Below the pieces are notes generated by a model, which made no database searches, was not told the DNA's origin, and saw only the letters and a program-made list of their open reading frames with translations. From positions 17,363,001 to 17,427,000 of the forward strand of contig NC_080567.1 in NCBI RefSeq assembly GCF_030253575.1: a DNA stretch of 64,000 bases. The letters run 5' to 3'. Both the position numbers and the translations under genes were made by a program. Source of the DNA: Rhododendron vialii. Taxonomy: Eukaryota > Streptophyta > Magnoliopsida > Ericales > Ericaceae. This document shows positions 24,836-36,449 of this stretch, piece after piece (the stretch's first letter is position 1; the number at the start of each line of letters is the position of its first letter).

Positions 24836-25132
24836 TTTCTCTTCCTCCTCCCAAATGGGTTCTCCCAGATTCCTCAAATTCCGGCTACCATTTGAGCAAC
24901 ACCAACAATACCTTCCAAATTGGATAAAGACCCACCAAAACGTACGTATCAAATTACCAAAATTTATGTATGGATTGGTGTAAACTCAAAGGTTAATCCA
25001 ACTGGGTGGGTTTTGGATTTTGATTGTGTTTGTTATTGTGTCCGGAAATCCGATCTGTGCAGTGGCCTTAGCTAGTAAAACGAGGGAAAAGTCAACCCAG
25101 CATGGCTGTCTGAATCTGTCAACGAAATTACT
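24836..25132 (-). other. XEG113 5'UTR/promoter region
   Basis: This is the upstream flank of the minus-strand XEG113 start. No clear TATA box was recognised. Upstream in-frame sequence from 24952 adds 39 residues (with TTT/TGT-rich codons) unlike the family N-terminus, so the ATG at 24835 is preferred. Confidence 0.45.
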
Positions 25133-25351
25133 GGGGTGTTCCGGTTTCTTAAAAATGTATTTTTAAAAAACTAAAATAATTTTAAATTTAAAAATTATAT
25201 ATTTATATAAATAATTTTTTTATCAATATATATTTTATTTAATAAATTTCATTAGGATCTTTTTATACGGTGTAAAAAAATTAAAAATTAATTTTTATTT
25301 TTATTATATTTAAGTTTAAAATTTAAAAAAAAGGGTTAACTGAAACACCCC
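25133..25351. mobile_element. Candidate AT-rich MITE upstream of XEG113
   Basis: The ends are imperfect inverted relatives: GGGGTGTTCCGGTTTCTTAA at 25133 and the reverse complement of the right end, GGGGTGTTTCAGTTAACCCT, finishing at 25351. The interior is almost pure A/T. No clear duplication of the target was found, so the family is unassigned. Confidence 0.5.
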
Positions 25352-25621
25352 TTATACTACTGCTATTGGACTATTGGAAATTATTAATATACTATATAGA
25401 GATATATAAGGACCATTGCAAATTTAAAATCATGAATGCGTAACAGGCAGTGGTATATGAGTGGTTTAATATTAGAAGTATTGGGCAAATGCTAACATCC
25501 GCAGGGTTGGCTGAGGTTAGTACGGTACACCCGCTAGCAACCTTTTACTGTGATAATCAATTCAATGTCAGTGCATGCAGTTACACTTTTTATTTTGTGG
25601 GCAAAAAAGACATTTTTTTAA

Positions 25622-26706
25622 GGGAAATTTTTATAAATGGTCCTTCTAGTTTGCATGAATTTTCATTTTCGTCCCTCTAGTATCAATTGTGTTACTTTTA
25701 GTCCTATAATTTGCATTCTGTCTCAATTTCGTCCCTCTCGCTTACGGCGTTAATGAAACAAACGGAATTGAAGGACAAAATTGTCATTTCTCCTCACAGA
25801 GGGACTAAATTGAGATTTCATGCAAACTAGAGGGACTATTTCTATAATTTTATTTTTTACTTTTGTTTTTGTAAATAAATTTAAAATACATCATATATAA
25901 TATATTTTTCATCTCATTTTATATTGAATAATAAAAAATATGTTGAAAATTTTTAAAGTTTTTATTATATACATCACAAAAAATATGAGAAAATTCGAAA
26001 AACAACCCTTATGTTAATCGTCTTGGTCTTGTATTTTTTTTTAAATTGAATTTTCACTATCGTTATTTTTTTTGTCACATGATTAAAAAGAAAAAGTTGT
26101 TCAGTAGTATTTAGAAATCTTGTAATTGTGTTTAATTAAGCAATGAAACACTATTAAATATTAAGAGATCAAATACATTAAAATATGCGTATAAGTATAT
26201 TTATTTTGGGACTTACTCATAAGATCACTCATATAATAAATAAACATGGATTTTAAACATTTTTTTTATTGGGTGAAAAAATAAGAAGATTATAAGAACA
26301 TGATACAAAGACATTAGCTAAGGGGTTGATTTGTACATTTTCTAATATTTTTGTAATGTGTAATGAAATATAAATTTTTCAATATAGTTTGATTACCCAA
26401 TAAAAAATAATTCAGTTGTCAAATATATTGCTTATGGTCTTTTTTATTTTATTTGCAAAAAACGAAAGTAAAATGTAAAATTTTAAAAATAATCCCTCTG
26501 GTTTGCATAAAATTTCAATTTGGTCCCTCTGTGAGAGAAAATGACAATTTTGCCCTTCAATTCCGTTTGTTTCATGGATGGCGTTAGGGAGAAGGACAAA
26601 ATTGAGATGGAATGAAAACTATAGGGTTAAAATTGATACAATTAATAGTAGAGGGACGAAAATGAGAACTCGTGCAAACTAGAGGGACCATTTTTATAAA
26701 TTTCCC
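25622..26706. mobile_element. Mutator-like element with ~240-bp terminal inverted repeats and 9-bp TSD
   Basis: The left end starts GGGAAATTTTTATAAATGG and the right end, read in reverse, starts GGGAAATTTATAAAAATGG. Similarity of the arms continues through 'TCTAGTTTGCA', 'CATTTTCGTCCCTCTA', 'AAACAAACGGAATTGAAGG' and 'CACAGAGGGAC' for about 240 bp. The perfect 9-bp flanks TTTTTTTAA at 25613-25621 and 26707-26715 support Mutator-type insertion, although the sequence is low-complexity. The 600-bp centre is AT-rich with no transposase frame, so this is a non-autonomous copy. Confidence 0.85.
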
Positions 26707-26746
26707 TTTTTTTAACCCTTCTCTTGTTCACAATTTCTTCTGACGT

Positions 26747-28270
26747 GAAATTATAAAGCTCTCTCTCCTCTCCTACGTATCCCAAAACAGCCTCACTTTT
26801 TTTTTTGATTTAAAAATATGATTAAAAATTAAGTTTTTCAATTTTCAGTCTCGTTGAATTGGTGCGAGGATCTTATATTTTTTATTATTTTATCATAAAT
26901 GGTCATAATGAATTTTTTGCTCTAAAACCTTTCAACGAGCATCCTAAGACTATTTATTTAATTTCAAGGCTTTCTTAAAGTGCCCATTGAAATGTTTTAG
27001 AGCTAAAAATCTATTATGACCATTTAAGATAAAATAATCAGAAAAAATAAGATCTTTACACCGATTCAAACAAATTAAAAATTGGAACACTTATTTTTTT
27101 ACACCGTTTATATATTAAAAAATATAGTAAAAAATTAAGTAAAATTATAAAGCACTATCTCTCCTCTCCTACATACCCCAAAACAGCCTCTCCCTTCTTC
27201 TTTTTTGGTTTAAAAATATGATTAAAAATTAAGTATTTCAATTTTCAGTCTCGTTGAACCGGTGCAAAGATCTTATATTTTTTATTATTTTATCTTAAAT
27301 GGTCGTAATAAATTTTTGGCTCTAAGACCTTTCAACGAGCATCCTAAGACTCTTTATTTAGTTTCAAGGCTCTCTTAAGGTGCCCAATGAAATATCTTAG
27401 AGCTGAAAAATAAGATCTTTACATCGATTCAAACAAATTGAAAATTTGAATACTTATTTTTTTACATTGTTTATATATTAAAAAATATAGTAAAAAATTA
27501 AGTAAAATTATAAAGCACTCTCTCTCCTCTCCTACATACCCCAAAACAGCCTCTCCTTTTTCTTTTTTTTTTGGTTTAAAAATATGATTAAAAATTAAGT
27601 GTTCCAATTTTCAGTCTTGTTGAACCGGTGTGAAAATCTTATATTTTTTATTATTTTATCCTAAATGGTCGTAATGAATTTTTTACTCTAAGACCTTTCA
27701 ACGAGCATCCTAAGACTCTTTATTTAGTTTCAATGCTCTCTTAAGGTGCTCATTGAAATGTCTTAGAGCTGAAAATCTATTATGACCATTTAAGATAAAA
27801 TGATCAAAAAAATAAAATCTTTACACTTATTCAAAATGGATTGAAAATTGGAACACTTATTTTTTTACACCATTTATATATTAAAAAATATAATTAAAAA
27901 ATTAAGTAAAATTATAAAGCACACTCTCTCCTCTCCTACATACCCCAAAACAGCCTCTCCCCTTTTTTTTGGTTTAAAAATATGATTAAAAATTAAGTAT
28001 TCCAATTTTCAATCCGTTTGAACCGGTGCGGAGATCTTATTTTTATTATCATTTCATCCTAAATGGTCGTAATAAATTTTTGGCTCTAAGACATTTCAAT
28101 GAGCACCCTAAGAGAGACTTGAAACTAAATAAGGAGATTTAGGGTCATCGTTGAAAGGCCTTAGAGCCAAAAATTCATTATGACTATTTAGGAAAAAAAA
28201 TTTAAAAATAAGATCTTTGCACTGATACAACTAAATTGAAAATTGAAGCACTTAAATAATATTAAATAAA
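26747..28270. repeat. Four-unit tandem array of palindromic ~360-405-bp repeats
   Basis: The same landmark (ATTATAAAGC, CTCTCCTCTCCTAC, CCCAAAACAGCCTC) starts units near 26747, 27141, 27504 and 27908. Within each unit, arms such as 'ATTTTATC.TAAATGGTC.TAAT' and 'ATTATGACCATTTAAGATAAAAT' are inverted, as are 'CTCTAAGACCTTTCAACGAGCA' and 'TGCCCATTGAAATGTTTTAGAG', so each unit can fold into a hairpin. The units differ by small indels and substitutions. It looks like a tandemly amplified MITE rather than ordinary satellite DNA. Confidence 0.8.
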
Positions 28271-28424
28271 TAAATAAATATAAAAATTATTAAATAAATA
28301 AAGGAAAAATAAGAGAACATGGGGTTGAGGGTATTGTTGGCGGTGGTATTTTCAGACATGCACATATTCACTCTCTCTCTCTCTCTACAAATAGTATATT
28401 TTTTTTTTATTCAAAAAAATATTA

Positions 28425-28681
28425 CATTTGTTTGTTTTGCGTCAAATTTTTGTGACTTTTATTGATTCGTAATGGCGAAAAGAATCAAAAAAGTATAAAA
28501 TTTTGATCAAAACTCAATATTTAAAAAAAAAACAAAAATAAGTTTAAAAAGATGTCTTTTTGACTTATTTTTGTCTTTATTCAAAAAAATTTCAGTTTCG
28601 ATCAAAATTTTTTACTTTTTCGATTCTTTTTATTGAGACGAATCAATAAATCACAAAAGTTTGACGCAAAATTAACAAATG
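28425..28681. repeat. Fold-back element with ~100-bp arms
   Basis: The left arm reads CATTTGTTTGTTTTGCGTCA, and the right arm reversed reads CATTTGTTAATTTTGCGTCA. Complementarity continues inward through GTGACTTTTATTGATTCG and AAAAGAATC..AAAAAGTA to a short centre near 28550. It shares the 'AACAAATGCA' end motif with the segment at 32866-33145, suggesting a family. No target duplication was resolved. Confidence 0.7.
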
Positions 28682-28979
28682 CAAAAAATTTCAAATAAAA
28701 AATAAAATAAATTAACTTTTCAATCCAAACCCACCATTCGTCCTCTTCTTTAATTTCTTCTGCAAATTTTCTTTCTCCATTTCACCCTTTCTAAAAGGTA
28801 TACATGAGCAGTTATAATTAATGGTAATACCCAAAGAAGAACAACAACAATTGAGTAAAGCTTTGATGAAATTGATTCGGTTTTTTCTAACGGTTATTGT
28901 GATTCACACTAGTTTGCTAGAGATTTTGAACCAGAATACAAAACTCCATAGATATAGGGTTGGTTACTTGGTTATCTCT

Positions 28980-29506
28980 TGTAACGACCCTGATTTTCGG
29001 TAAATAAAAATTTCGTTAAATATTTGAATTTTTCTTAATTACTTGGAAATTACTTTTAAAAAAAATTTCTTTTTAATCCATATAATCCCTCATAATTAGA
29101 TTTAAGCCCTTTAAATTTTATTTCTTGACTAGAAGTTCTACATGACAAGTAGAATTAGTTTTTAATCGACTAGTTGGAGGAATCGAACTACCAAATTACC
29201 TAGTTATAATTTCCTAACCCTAGATGGACCTTTTTGACCATCTTTGAGCCATGTGAATCCCTCCCAACCCTAATTGAACCATTAGGCCATTAAAGGTAAT
29301 CATTATACCCCATGACTAGTCATTCAAAGCCCATACCAATTGGTTAATAAATGTTAGGAAAATCTTTATCCTTTGGATAATGGAAGCTAGACAAGCCAAA
29401 GAATACAAAGATTTGACAAGACATATATATGGTTACCCACCAAAGTTACTTTCCTAGATTCTTTAAGTACACATATATGGTTATATATATATATATATAG
29501 CATGGT

Positions 29507-29548
<42 letters not shown>

Positions 29549-31575
29549 CCGAGAAAGGGAGAAAGAAGAGTGAGGTGTGTGCTTGTGTGTTGTGCACTCC
29601 AAGCTACCCCATCAGCCTTAAGTCTATTTATGACCATGCCAACCCATTCTAGGCTACTTTAGTCATAAACCTAGCCCATGATTTTGTTCTTCCTTACAAG
29701 TAAACTCTTTCTAGGACAAGACAAGCCATAAACCCTTCATAATAACCTAGGATTTTGCCTAATATTGGATTGACAATCGAGGGAAGGCTATGACTTGATT
29801 AGAGGGCTTGATTTGACCAAACAATGGAGCAAAATCCATGGGAAATGAGAGAGAGAGAGGGCCTGCCAAAGGGGGAGGAGAGGGAGCCAAGTTCTTGCTA
29901 TAAATAGCACCCCCCATTCACCATTAAACTCACACCTTCAAATCCTCCAACTTCTCTCTAGAAAATCCTTGTGTTCTTACTTTGTTCTTCCTTGTTCTTG
30001 AGTGTTCTTGAGTTCTTCTTGTGTTCTTCAAGAAACTCAACCTAAACCCCTCTTTCGATCCATAAAGTTTAGTAGTTTAGTCACAAAGAAGTTTCAAAAG
30101 AAACCTTTCTCTTTCGAAGCTATCGGAAGTTCACTGTATGAAGTTACTCCGCCCGATCGTCAACTTACATTCCGTAGTCGTCACTACCGCTAAGAAGAAA
30201 GGTAAAGTCCCTTGTCCACTAACCGCACGTATAGCATAAAATCGTATGTTGGAAAGTAGAATGTCCTTACTCTCCAGTTCAAGGCATAAAATAGAATATC
30301 CTTAACCGTTTTTCTCTAAGTAGATAAGGTTATCTATCAATTATAATGTTTGGAATGCATGATAGTCAACAAACTTATTTTTGCTAATGGAAGTATGAGC
30401 ATGTATACGTGAATTGTTTGTATTATTTGTTGAAGTGATAAAGCATGAGTGATCTTGCTAGTTTAGTTTCAAGATTACAATGAATGATTATCATTATGTA
30501 TGTGAAAAGTCCTACAGCGGAGTCGTTGCATGAAAATGAGACACAGAAATCGAGAAAGTAGAAACATGATACTAGGGTGTGGTTAATGGAATGATGTGAT
30601 TTGCAAAAGAGAAATATTTTGGAAACTACAATGTGGCCGGACTTGGTAACCCATTGTGAGGAGTGCATGTGTAAAGTACTTTCAAAAAACCAATGGGAAC
30701 CCGGAGCGGCGGAACCATTGTGGTATATTCGGGAACCTGGAGCGGCGGAACCGAGGGTTGAATTGTGGTTTGGTTATCCGCGGAGAGGAGCCAACACAAT
30801 TGATTTAATGATTTTCGAAAACTCACATGGGAATCCGGAGCGGCGGAACCATTGTGAGGATACTCGGGAACCCGGAGCGGCGGAACCGAGGGTTTTGAAC
30901 TGTGGATTGGTTATCCGTGGAGAGGAGCCAATGCCAAATTCAATGTTTTTGTGTGCCAATGAGAACCCGGTGCGGTGGAATCATTGTGAGGATACTCGGA
31001 AGACTGGAACGGCGGAACCGAGGTCGGGTGTGTTAAAAACTAATTTTGGAAATGTTGATTTGGTAAATGAAAGGTGAAAAATAGTGACATGGTCTACGAA
31101 ATGTCGCGTAGGAGAAACTCAGGAAATCAAGGACACCTATGTTAGTTTGGATAGTGAATGTGGATGTGTCATTGTTAACTGTTTTGTCAAATATGCATGA
31201 ATTATGTGGAAATCATTAAATTTGTGGTCTATTGTTTGTAAGTTAAGGGTTAGTGGGTATGAGTTATTCTATTGAGCTTTTGTAGCTCACGGTGTTACCT
31301 TTGGTGACCCTGACATATTATATCTGTGGCGACGCTGGTATAATGTGACAGACTTGGTAGATGAACAGGGTGAGCTGTACACCTTGGAGGCTTTTGGAGC
31401 CGAAGAGCTGGCTAGGATGGAAGAGCAGGTGGAGCTGTAGTTAGGAACCTTAGTTTCCCTTCCCTAGTGTAATAAAAGTACTCCCATGGGAGTTATGATG
31501 TAATAATGAGTCAGACTCTATTAAGATTTTCAATGAAACTTCCTATTTAACGTTCCCAAAATTCGGGGCGTTACA
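28980..31575 (+). mobile_element. Solo LTR of a Ty3/gypsy element, 2596 bp, 5-bp TSD
   Basis: It starts TGTAACGACCCTGA and ends GGGGCGTTACA (TG...CA termini), flanked by TCTCT at 28975-28979 and at 31576-31580. No internal retrotransposon sequence is present, so it is a solo LTR left by LTR-LTR recombination. A TATAAATA at about 29901 is the likely LTR promoter. It is clearly related to the LTR at 33682-36355 (shared GAAAATCCTTGTGTTCTT-type UTR, 'GAGCTTTTGTAGCTCA' near the 3' end). A GA microsatellite lies at about 29511-29547. Confidence 0.9.
30690..31023 (+). repeat. Tandem GGAGCGGCGGAACC repeats within the solo LTR
   Basis: Three units of about 130-145 bp, each with paired 'GGAGCGGCGGAACC' motifs plus 'GGTTATCCG.GGAGAGGAGCCAA'. 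The unit starts near 30690, 30826 and 30955. The open frame 30601-31077 across it is a by-product of the repeat. The related LTR at 33682-36355 has only one degenerate unit near 35690-35765. Confidence 0.8.
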
Positions 31576-31580
31576 TCTCT

Positions 31581-31807
31581 CTTCTTCTAGAATTGCTAGA
31601 TTTTATAAATTGTTTCCTTTTCAAATTAAAGTTCTTTGTTGGGAGCATTTTGTCCATATCTGATTTAGAATTGAAGTCGTCTAAGTAAAAAAAATTTGCT
31701 AGATGACCAAAATTGGTCGAAAATTATAGATTTTTAGTAGTTTGGAGTACTCTATCACAATACTTTTAGCTCTTGGAGAAGAAAACAAGAAAGAGGACAA
31801 AATGGGT

Positions 31808-31842
<35 letters not shown>

Positions 31843-32484
31843 TGACAAAGAGTAGAGAGGGCTTGCGGTGTAATACAGTAATATCCGCCCAATACAACAC
31901 CGTTTGGATGGGGCTGTAAGTTGCAGTCTTTTTAAGGCACTATAGGGATTTGGAGTCCGATGTCAGGAAAGGGGTGGGGGGAAGCATTTTGCTTTTAGTA
32001 TTGATAATGAATTGAGCAAGGGAAGCATAATCATGAGTAGAGAGATCAATTTCAAATTTTTTGAGTTTCTTCCCTTTTTATATATTTGTTTAGAGGATAC
32101 TCCAGTTGTGCTCTAGGAGACAATAGGGTCTCTGAATTCAGGAGACTAGGGGCGGTTATATAATTTTAGGTCAGCAGTAACAAAAAATGCATAACAAAAT
32201 ATTTTGCATACAAAATACGATATACAATAAAAAATATTTACTTTGGGGTAAAACTTAACAAGCATGCTTATTATATATATATATACACACACAGTTCGAA
32301 TCCTGTAAGAGATCCTAGATTTTGGCTAAAATGTGGACCATGATTTCAACCGTTGGATTGTGTTTTCAATGGTTCGGATCTGCGGACAATCTTTGACCGG
32401 TAATAAACTAGTGTAGTTTTTTTTTATCTCAAAAGGGTATGTGACTCTAAAGCCTATTGCAGCCACCCATGGGGGAGATGAATA
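31581..32484. other. Intergenic, microsatellite-rich DNA
   Basis: No gene is seen. There is a GA-rich tract at about 31806-31842 and a short AT/AC tract at 32275-32293. Frames here are short and featureless. Confidence 0.45.
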
Positions 32485-32492
32485 AGTATAAT

Positions 32493-32774
32493 TAGGGATG
32501 GGCATGGCTGACACGAAAAATAATATAATACTAAAAATAAACATTTTTATGGGTAATTTTATACATTGGATATTAGTTTGATGAACTGTCAACTAAAAAA
32601 AATAAAAATTTAGCGAAAAGTAGAACTTTTTGACATAACAACATGACCCGAAAATGACACGACCTGAACATGACACGAAAGATTTGATGAGTTCAAAAAT
32701 GTTGTGGGATTTCATAAATAAGATTTTGATACATAACCCGAAAATGACACGAAATTACCGGTTGTCCACCCCTA
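32493..32774. mobile_element. hAT-type MITE, 282 bp, 8-bp TSD
   Basis: Termini are TAGGGATGGGC at 32493 and GTCCACCCCTA ending at 32774, which are inverted relatives. The flanks are AGTATAAT at 32485-32492 and 32775-32782, a perfect 8-bp duplication typical of the hAT superfamily. Internally there are repeated 'CCGAAAATGACACGA' words. It has no coding capacity. Confidence 0.88.
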
Positions 32775-32865
32775 AGTATAATGAACTCCATTAATAAAAA
32801 TTAATTTTTGTTACTATCAATTTAAAATAAATCACTCAAGAATAATTTACATAGTCTGATTACGC

Positions 32866-33145
32866 TAAGGCCTATTTTGACTTAATAATCTTAGAGGATT
32901 ATTTTTTCCTCTAGTCATTTTTTTTTGATTTGCCAGTTTTTTTTTTTGAAAATTTTTAGAGAATTATTTTTATTGGTTCGTCTCGACGAGAGAAATCTAG
33001 AAAGTAAAAATTATGTTCAAAACTAAATTTGAGACGTACTAATAATTTACCAAAAGTTAATGCAAAAGTAACAAATGCAGTTTTTTTAAATATGGATGAA
33101 AAAATAAACTAAATGGATTATTAAGCCAAATTAGCCCTAAGCCTT
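32866..33145. mobile_element. Candidate fold-back/TIR element
   Basis: The left end (CCTATTTTGACTTAATAATC) and the reverse of the right end (GGGCTAATTTGGCTTAATAATCC) are inverted relatives. The interior contains GTAACAAATGCAG shared with the fold-back at 28425-28681. Exact borders and target duplication are uncertain. Confidence 0.45.
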
Positions 33146-33567
33146 TGGATGTATAGCAACTTTTTCAAAAAAGAAAAAAGAAAAAGAAAAGTTATTTCAA
33201 CCATTGTGGAAAATTATGAAACCGTGGAAGGGTTTTTTCAAATCTCTCTTCTTTTTTTTATTGAGTGAAAGGGTTGGTTGACTTGGGCAAAAAAGTGAGA
33301 AATTTCATCAAGAATAAAGGGTAAAGTTGTAATTCAGAAGGCAAGGTAAAACAATGAATATGTTCCCAAGGTTTGCAATCAGAAAAGTAGTTTTTTTTTT
33401 TTAACTGAGTCAGCAAAGTAGTTGGAAGAATGTGAATATTGCATCGGTCGAAAAAAAAGCTCACACTTAACCTACGCCTATAGGGCAGAGAATAGCAAAA
33501 CCAGCTACCTGTAGGGCTATTAGCCCTGGTACTTGTAGCCACAGATCAGAACTGAAGTTAAGAGGTT

Positions 33568-33605
33568 TGCTACATGTATCACACTAACCTCTGATACATG
33601 TAGCA
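33568..33605. repeat. Perfect 14-bp hairpin
   Basis: TGCTACATGTATCA at 33568-33581 is followed by a 10-nt loop and its exact reverse complement TGATACATGTAGCA at 33592-33605. It lies about 75 bp upstream of the gypsy 5' LTR. Function is unknown; it may be the tip of a decayed MITE. Confidence 0.8.
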
Positions 33606-33681
33606 ACATAAAATATCTGCAGTTTTTTGTGCCCAATTTTGGGATATTAAGGACTTTTGTAGCACGATTGTAAGGGGTATA

Positions 33682-34489
33682 TGTACTAACTTCAATTTTT
33701 TATAAATAAAAATTTTATTAAATATTTGAATTTTTTTAATTAATTCTTGAATTGCTTTATAAATTCCGTTTTACTTTCTAATACTCCGTCATAATTAATT
33801 TCATTCTTCGTAAAAATTGAATTACTACGCATCGGGCTATCTAGCCATTTTTTAAAGACAAGTGGGCTTATATATACACTTGTATATTTTCTTGGTGACA
33901 AAAAAAATTTAATTTATAATATTATATTTTTTGGCTAGAAATCCTACTTGACAAGTCTAGTTAAATTCTAAATCCTAGTTGGGTCTTTTTAACCCTTGAA
34001 GAATATGTAATTACTTCTCTTCCAAGTGTAGTCTTTTCAAGAATTGTGCCATATCTCTCATCATCATCAATTTTTTAGTCTTCCATGCATTAGTCAAATA
34101 AGCCACATGCACACATCACTTGACAAGTTAAAACCAAATCCCATCATTTCCTTCTAAAGTACTAACAATAATGACTTGGATTACTTGTTGACCTTTCCAA
34201 ATAAGACTAGTCAATCCAAAAGCCTATGATTGTACTTTTGTCCTCTTCCTAGCAAATGATTTTCTCAAATAAAATCTAGTCTTATCCTTGAAAGATTACT
34301 TTGAGTAGTCATTTTCATCTTGTTGATCAAGCAAACTAGTTCTACGATAATCATGGCCTAAATTAGACTTGACAACTCATAAAACCCCTCATGATGGCCT
34401 ACGTTTGAAGAGACAAAAGATAGAAGTATGGGCCTTGCTTGTTGTAGGAGTTTTGAGCAAAATCTAGTGTCTTGACAAGACAAAATTAT

Positions 34490-34543
<54 letters not shown>

Positions 34544-36355
34544 CAGGGGGCCGGCCATGGAGAGGAGGAGGAGTCCTTCATTTTCCTATAAATAGGAGCC
34601 TCACTCCAAGCTTTCTTCACACCTTCAAGCATTGCTCCTCATTCTATCTAGAAATTCTAAGTGTTCTTGATTGTTCTTAGCTTATCCTTGAAGTTCTAAG
34701 CCTTGTTCTTGAGTTTTTCAAGAAACTCATCCAAAACCACCACCAAACGACCACTCGACCACCCTCTCGACCCAAAAAGTAGTTAGGAAAGTTCACATTT
34801 TTGTTTTTAGGAAAAGAAAGTCCATTTTTTTCCTTTCCTCCTAGTTCATGATCAAGTTAGTTTCTAGAGAAAAAGAAAGTCTCTTCTTTTCTCTTTCGAA
34901 GCTACCATAAGCGGTCACTCCGTTCAATAGCTACATTTACCTTCCGTAAGCCGATTACCTTCTTTTCTGTAGCCATACCATCCGCCAAGAAGAACAGTAG
35001 AATATTTCTACTCACTTTCTCCAGTAAAAATTTTAGTTATATTTTTTTTTGTGTGTTTAAAAATGCATGTTAAGTTAAAGTACTAAAAATAGCTAGCAAA
35101 CTTGTTTTACTAAAATTTTGAAATGAAATATGATTATGTTGAATATCTCGACTTTTATTCCGGAAAATATATAAAATGTAAGAAATAATAGTTTGATTGG
35201 TAGCATGGTTACTTAGATTTTATTTGAAAGGGGTTATGAGCATGTATACAAGTTTTTAGTTCTTAATTTACTTGTCTTGATGTTGAGTTATGTGCATATT
35301 TTGTTGAATTTATAGACTAGTCGATGGATTAAGCATGAAAAACACCATAGAATTAGATGATCTTGTTGTTTAATTATTCTAGTTTAGTTTCAAGATTACG
35401 ATCAATGATGCATGTTTACAAGACACTGTATATAGTATTCTTATGTGGAAAGTTCGACTGTGGAGTCTTTGCTTGAAAACGAGATACGAAAATCGAGAAA
35501 GTCTAAGAACATGAAATGTAGGGTACTAATAATGAAAAGACGTGTTTTTCAAGAAAGGAAATGTTTTTGCAACTGCAATGTGACCGGACTTGATAGCCCA
35601 TTATGTGTGTGTGGGTTGCCAATGGGGCCAAACTTGGTAGTCTCATTGGAGGTGTGACTTGGTTATCTGCAGAGAGGAGCCAATGTGAATGTGTGCCAAT
35701 GGGAGCTTGAAACAGCGAAATTATTGTGAGGATACTCAGGAGCCTGGGATAGCGGAATCGAGGTTGGGTGTGTAAATAATTTTGGAAATGTTGATTTGAA
35801 AAATGAAAAGTGAAATCGATCGTTAGAAAAAAATGGTGACATGGTCTACGAAAATATTGCATAGGAGAAACTCTAATTACACGGACACTGATGCCAGTTG
35901 AATAGTGAATGTGCATGTGTTATTGTTAATCTCTGAATTGGAAGTTGTTGAATGCACATGTGTTATTGACATGTTATCGCAGAATATTTACCTGTTATAG
36001 TATGTTGCTATTATGTCCTGTTATTAGAAATTATCGGTTAGCAGGTATGAGATTATTCTGCTGAGCTTTTGTAGCTCATGGTGTTACTGTTGTAATCCTG
36101 ACATATTATACTAGGGGTGACGCTAGTATAATGTGTCAGACTTTGTAGATGAGCAGAGTGAACTCTATACCTTGGAGGCTTCCGAAGCTGGCTAGGATGG
36201 AGGAGTATGCAGAGTAGTAGATAGGAACCCTAGTTTCCCTTCCTTTGTTGAATAAATATATTCTTGTGAGAATTATGCTGTAATAATGAGCCAGACTCTA
36301 TTTAGATTTTTAATAAAAATGTTTATTTAACGTTATCAAAATTAGGGGCGTTACA
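33682..36355 (+). repeat. 5' LTR of the gypsy element, 2674 bp
   Basis: The left border (TGTACTAACTTC) is placed by alignment to the solo LTR at 28980. The right end is GGGGCGTTACA at 36355, followed three bases later by the primer site. It contains a GA microsatellite (about 34491-34541) and a TATAAATA box near 34590. The left terminus is mutated relative to TGTAACG, so the exact first base is an inference. Confidence 0.8.
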
Positions 36356-36358
36356 GCT

Positions 36359-36372
36359 TGGTATTAGAGCCC
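36359..36372 (+). promoter_or_regulatory. Primer binding site (tRNA-iMet) of the gypsy element
   Basis: TGGTATTAGAGCCC directly follows the LTR. It matches the usual plant initiator-Met primer site (TGGTATCAGAGC) except for one C-to-T change. It marks the start of minus-strand priming and fixes the right border of the LTR. Confidence 0.85.
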
Positions 36373-36449
36373 TAGGTTCAAACCATCGGCCATAAGAAGT
36401 TGGGTAGACCACATCTTATACTGATACTAATTTGAGGTTTAAATTTTTT

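Noticed and set aside
28821-29003. 60-aa frame interrupted by the solo LTR (possible disrupted gene)
   Set aside because: No family resemblance and no continuation on the other side of the LTR at 31576; flanks look non-coding.
30690-31023. CRISPR-like spaced repeats
   Set aside because: This is eukaryotic LTR sequence; the repeats are long, diverged and have no uniform spacers or cas genes.
30601-31077. 158-aa plus-strand frame with repeated EPGAAEP motifs
   Set aside because: It lies wholly inside the solo LTR and reflects the GGAGCGGCGGAACC tandem repeats; no start context or protein family supports it.
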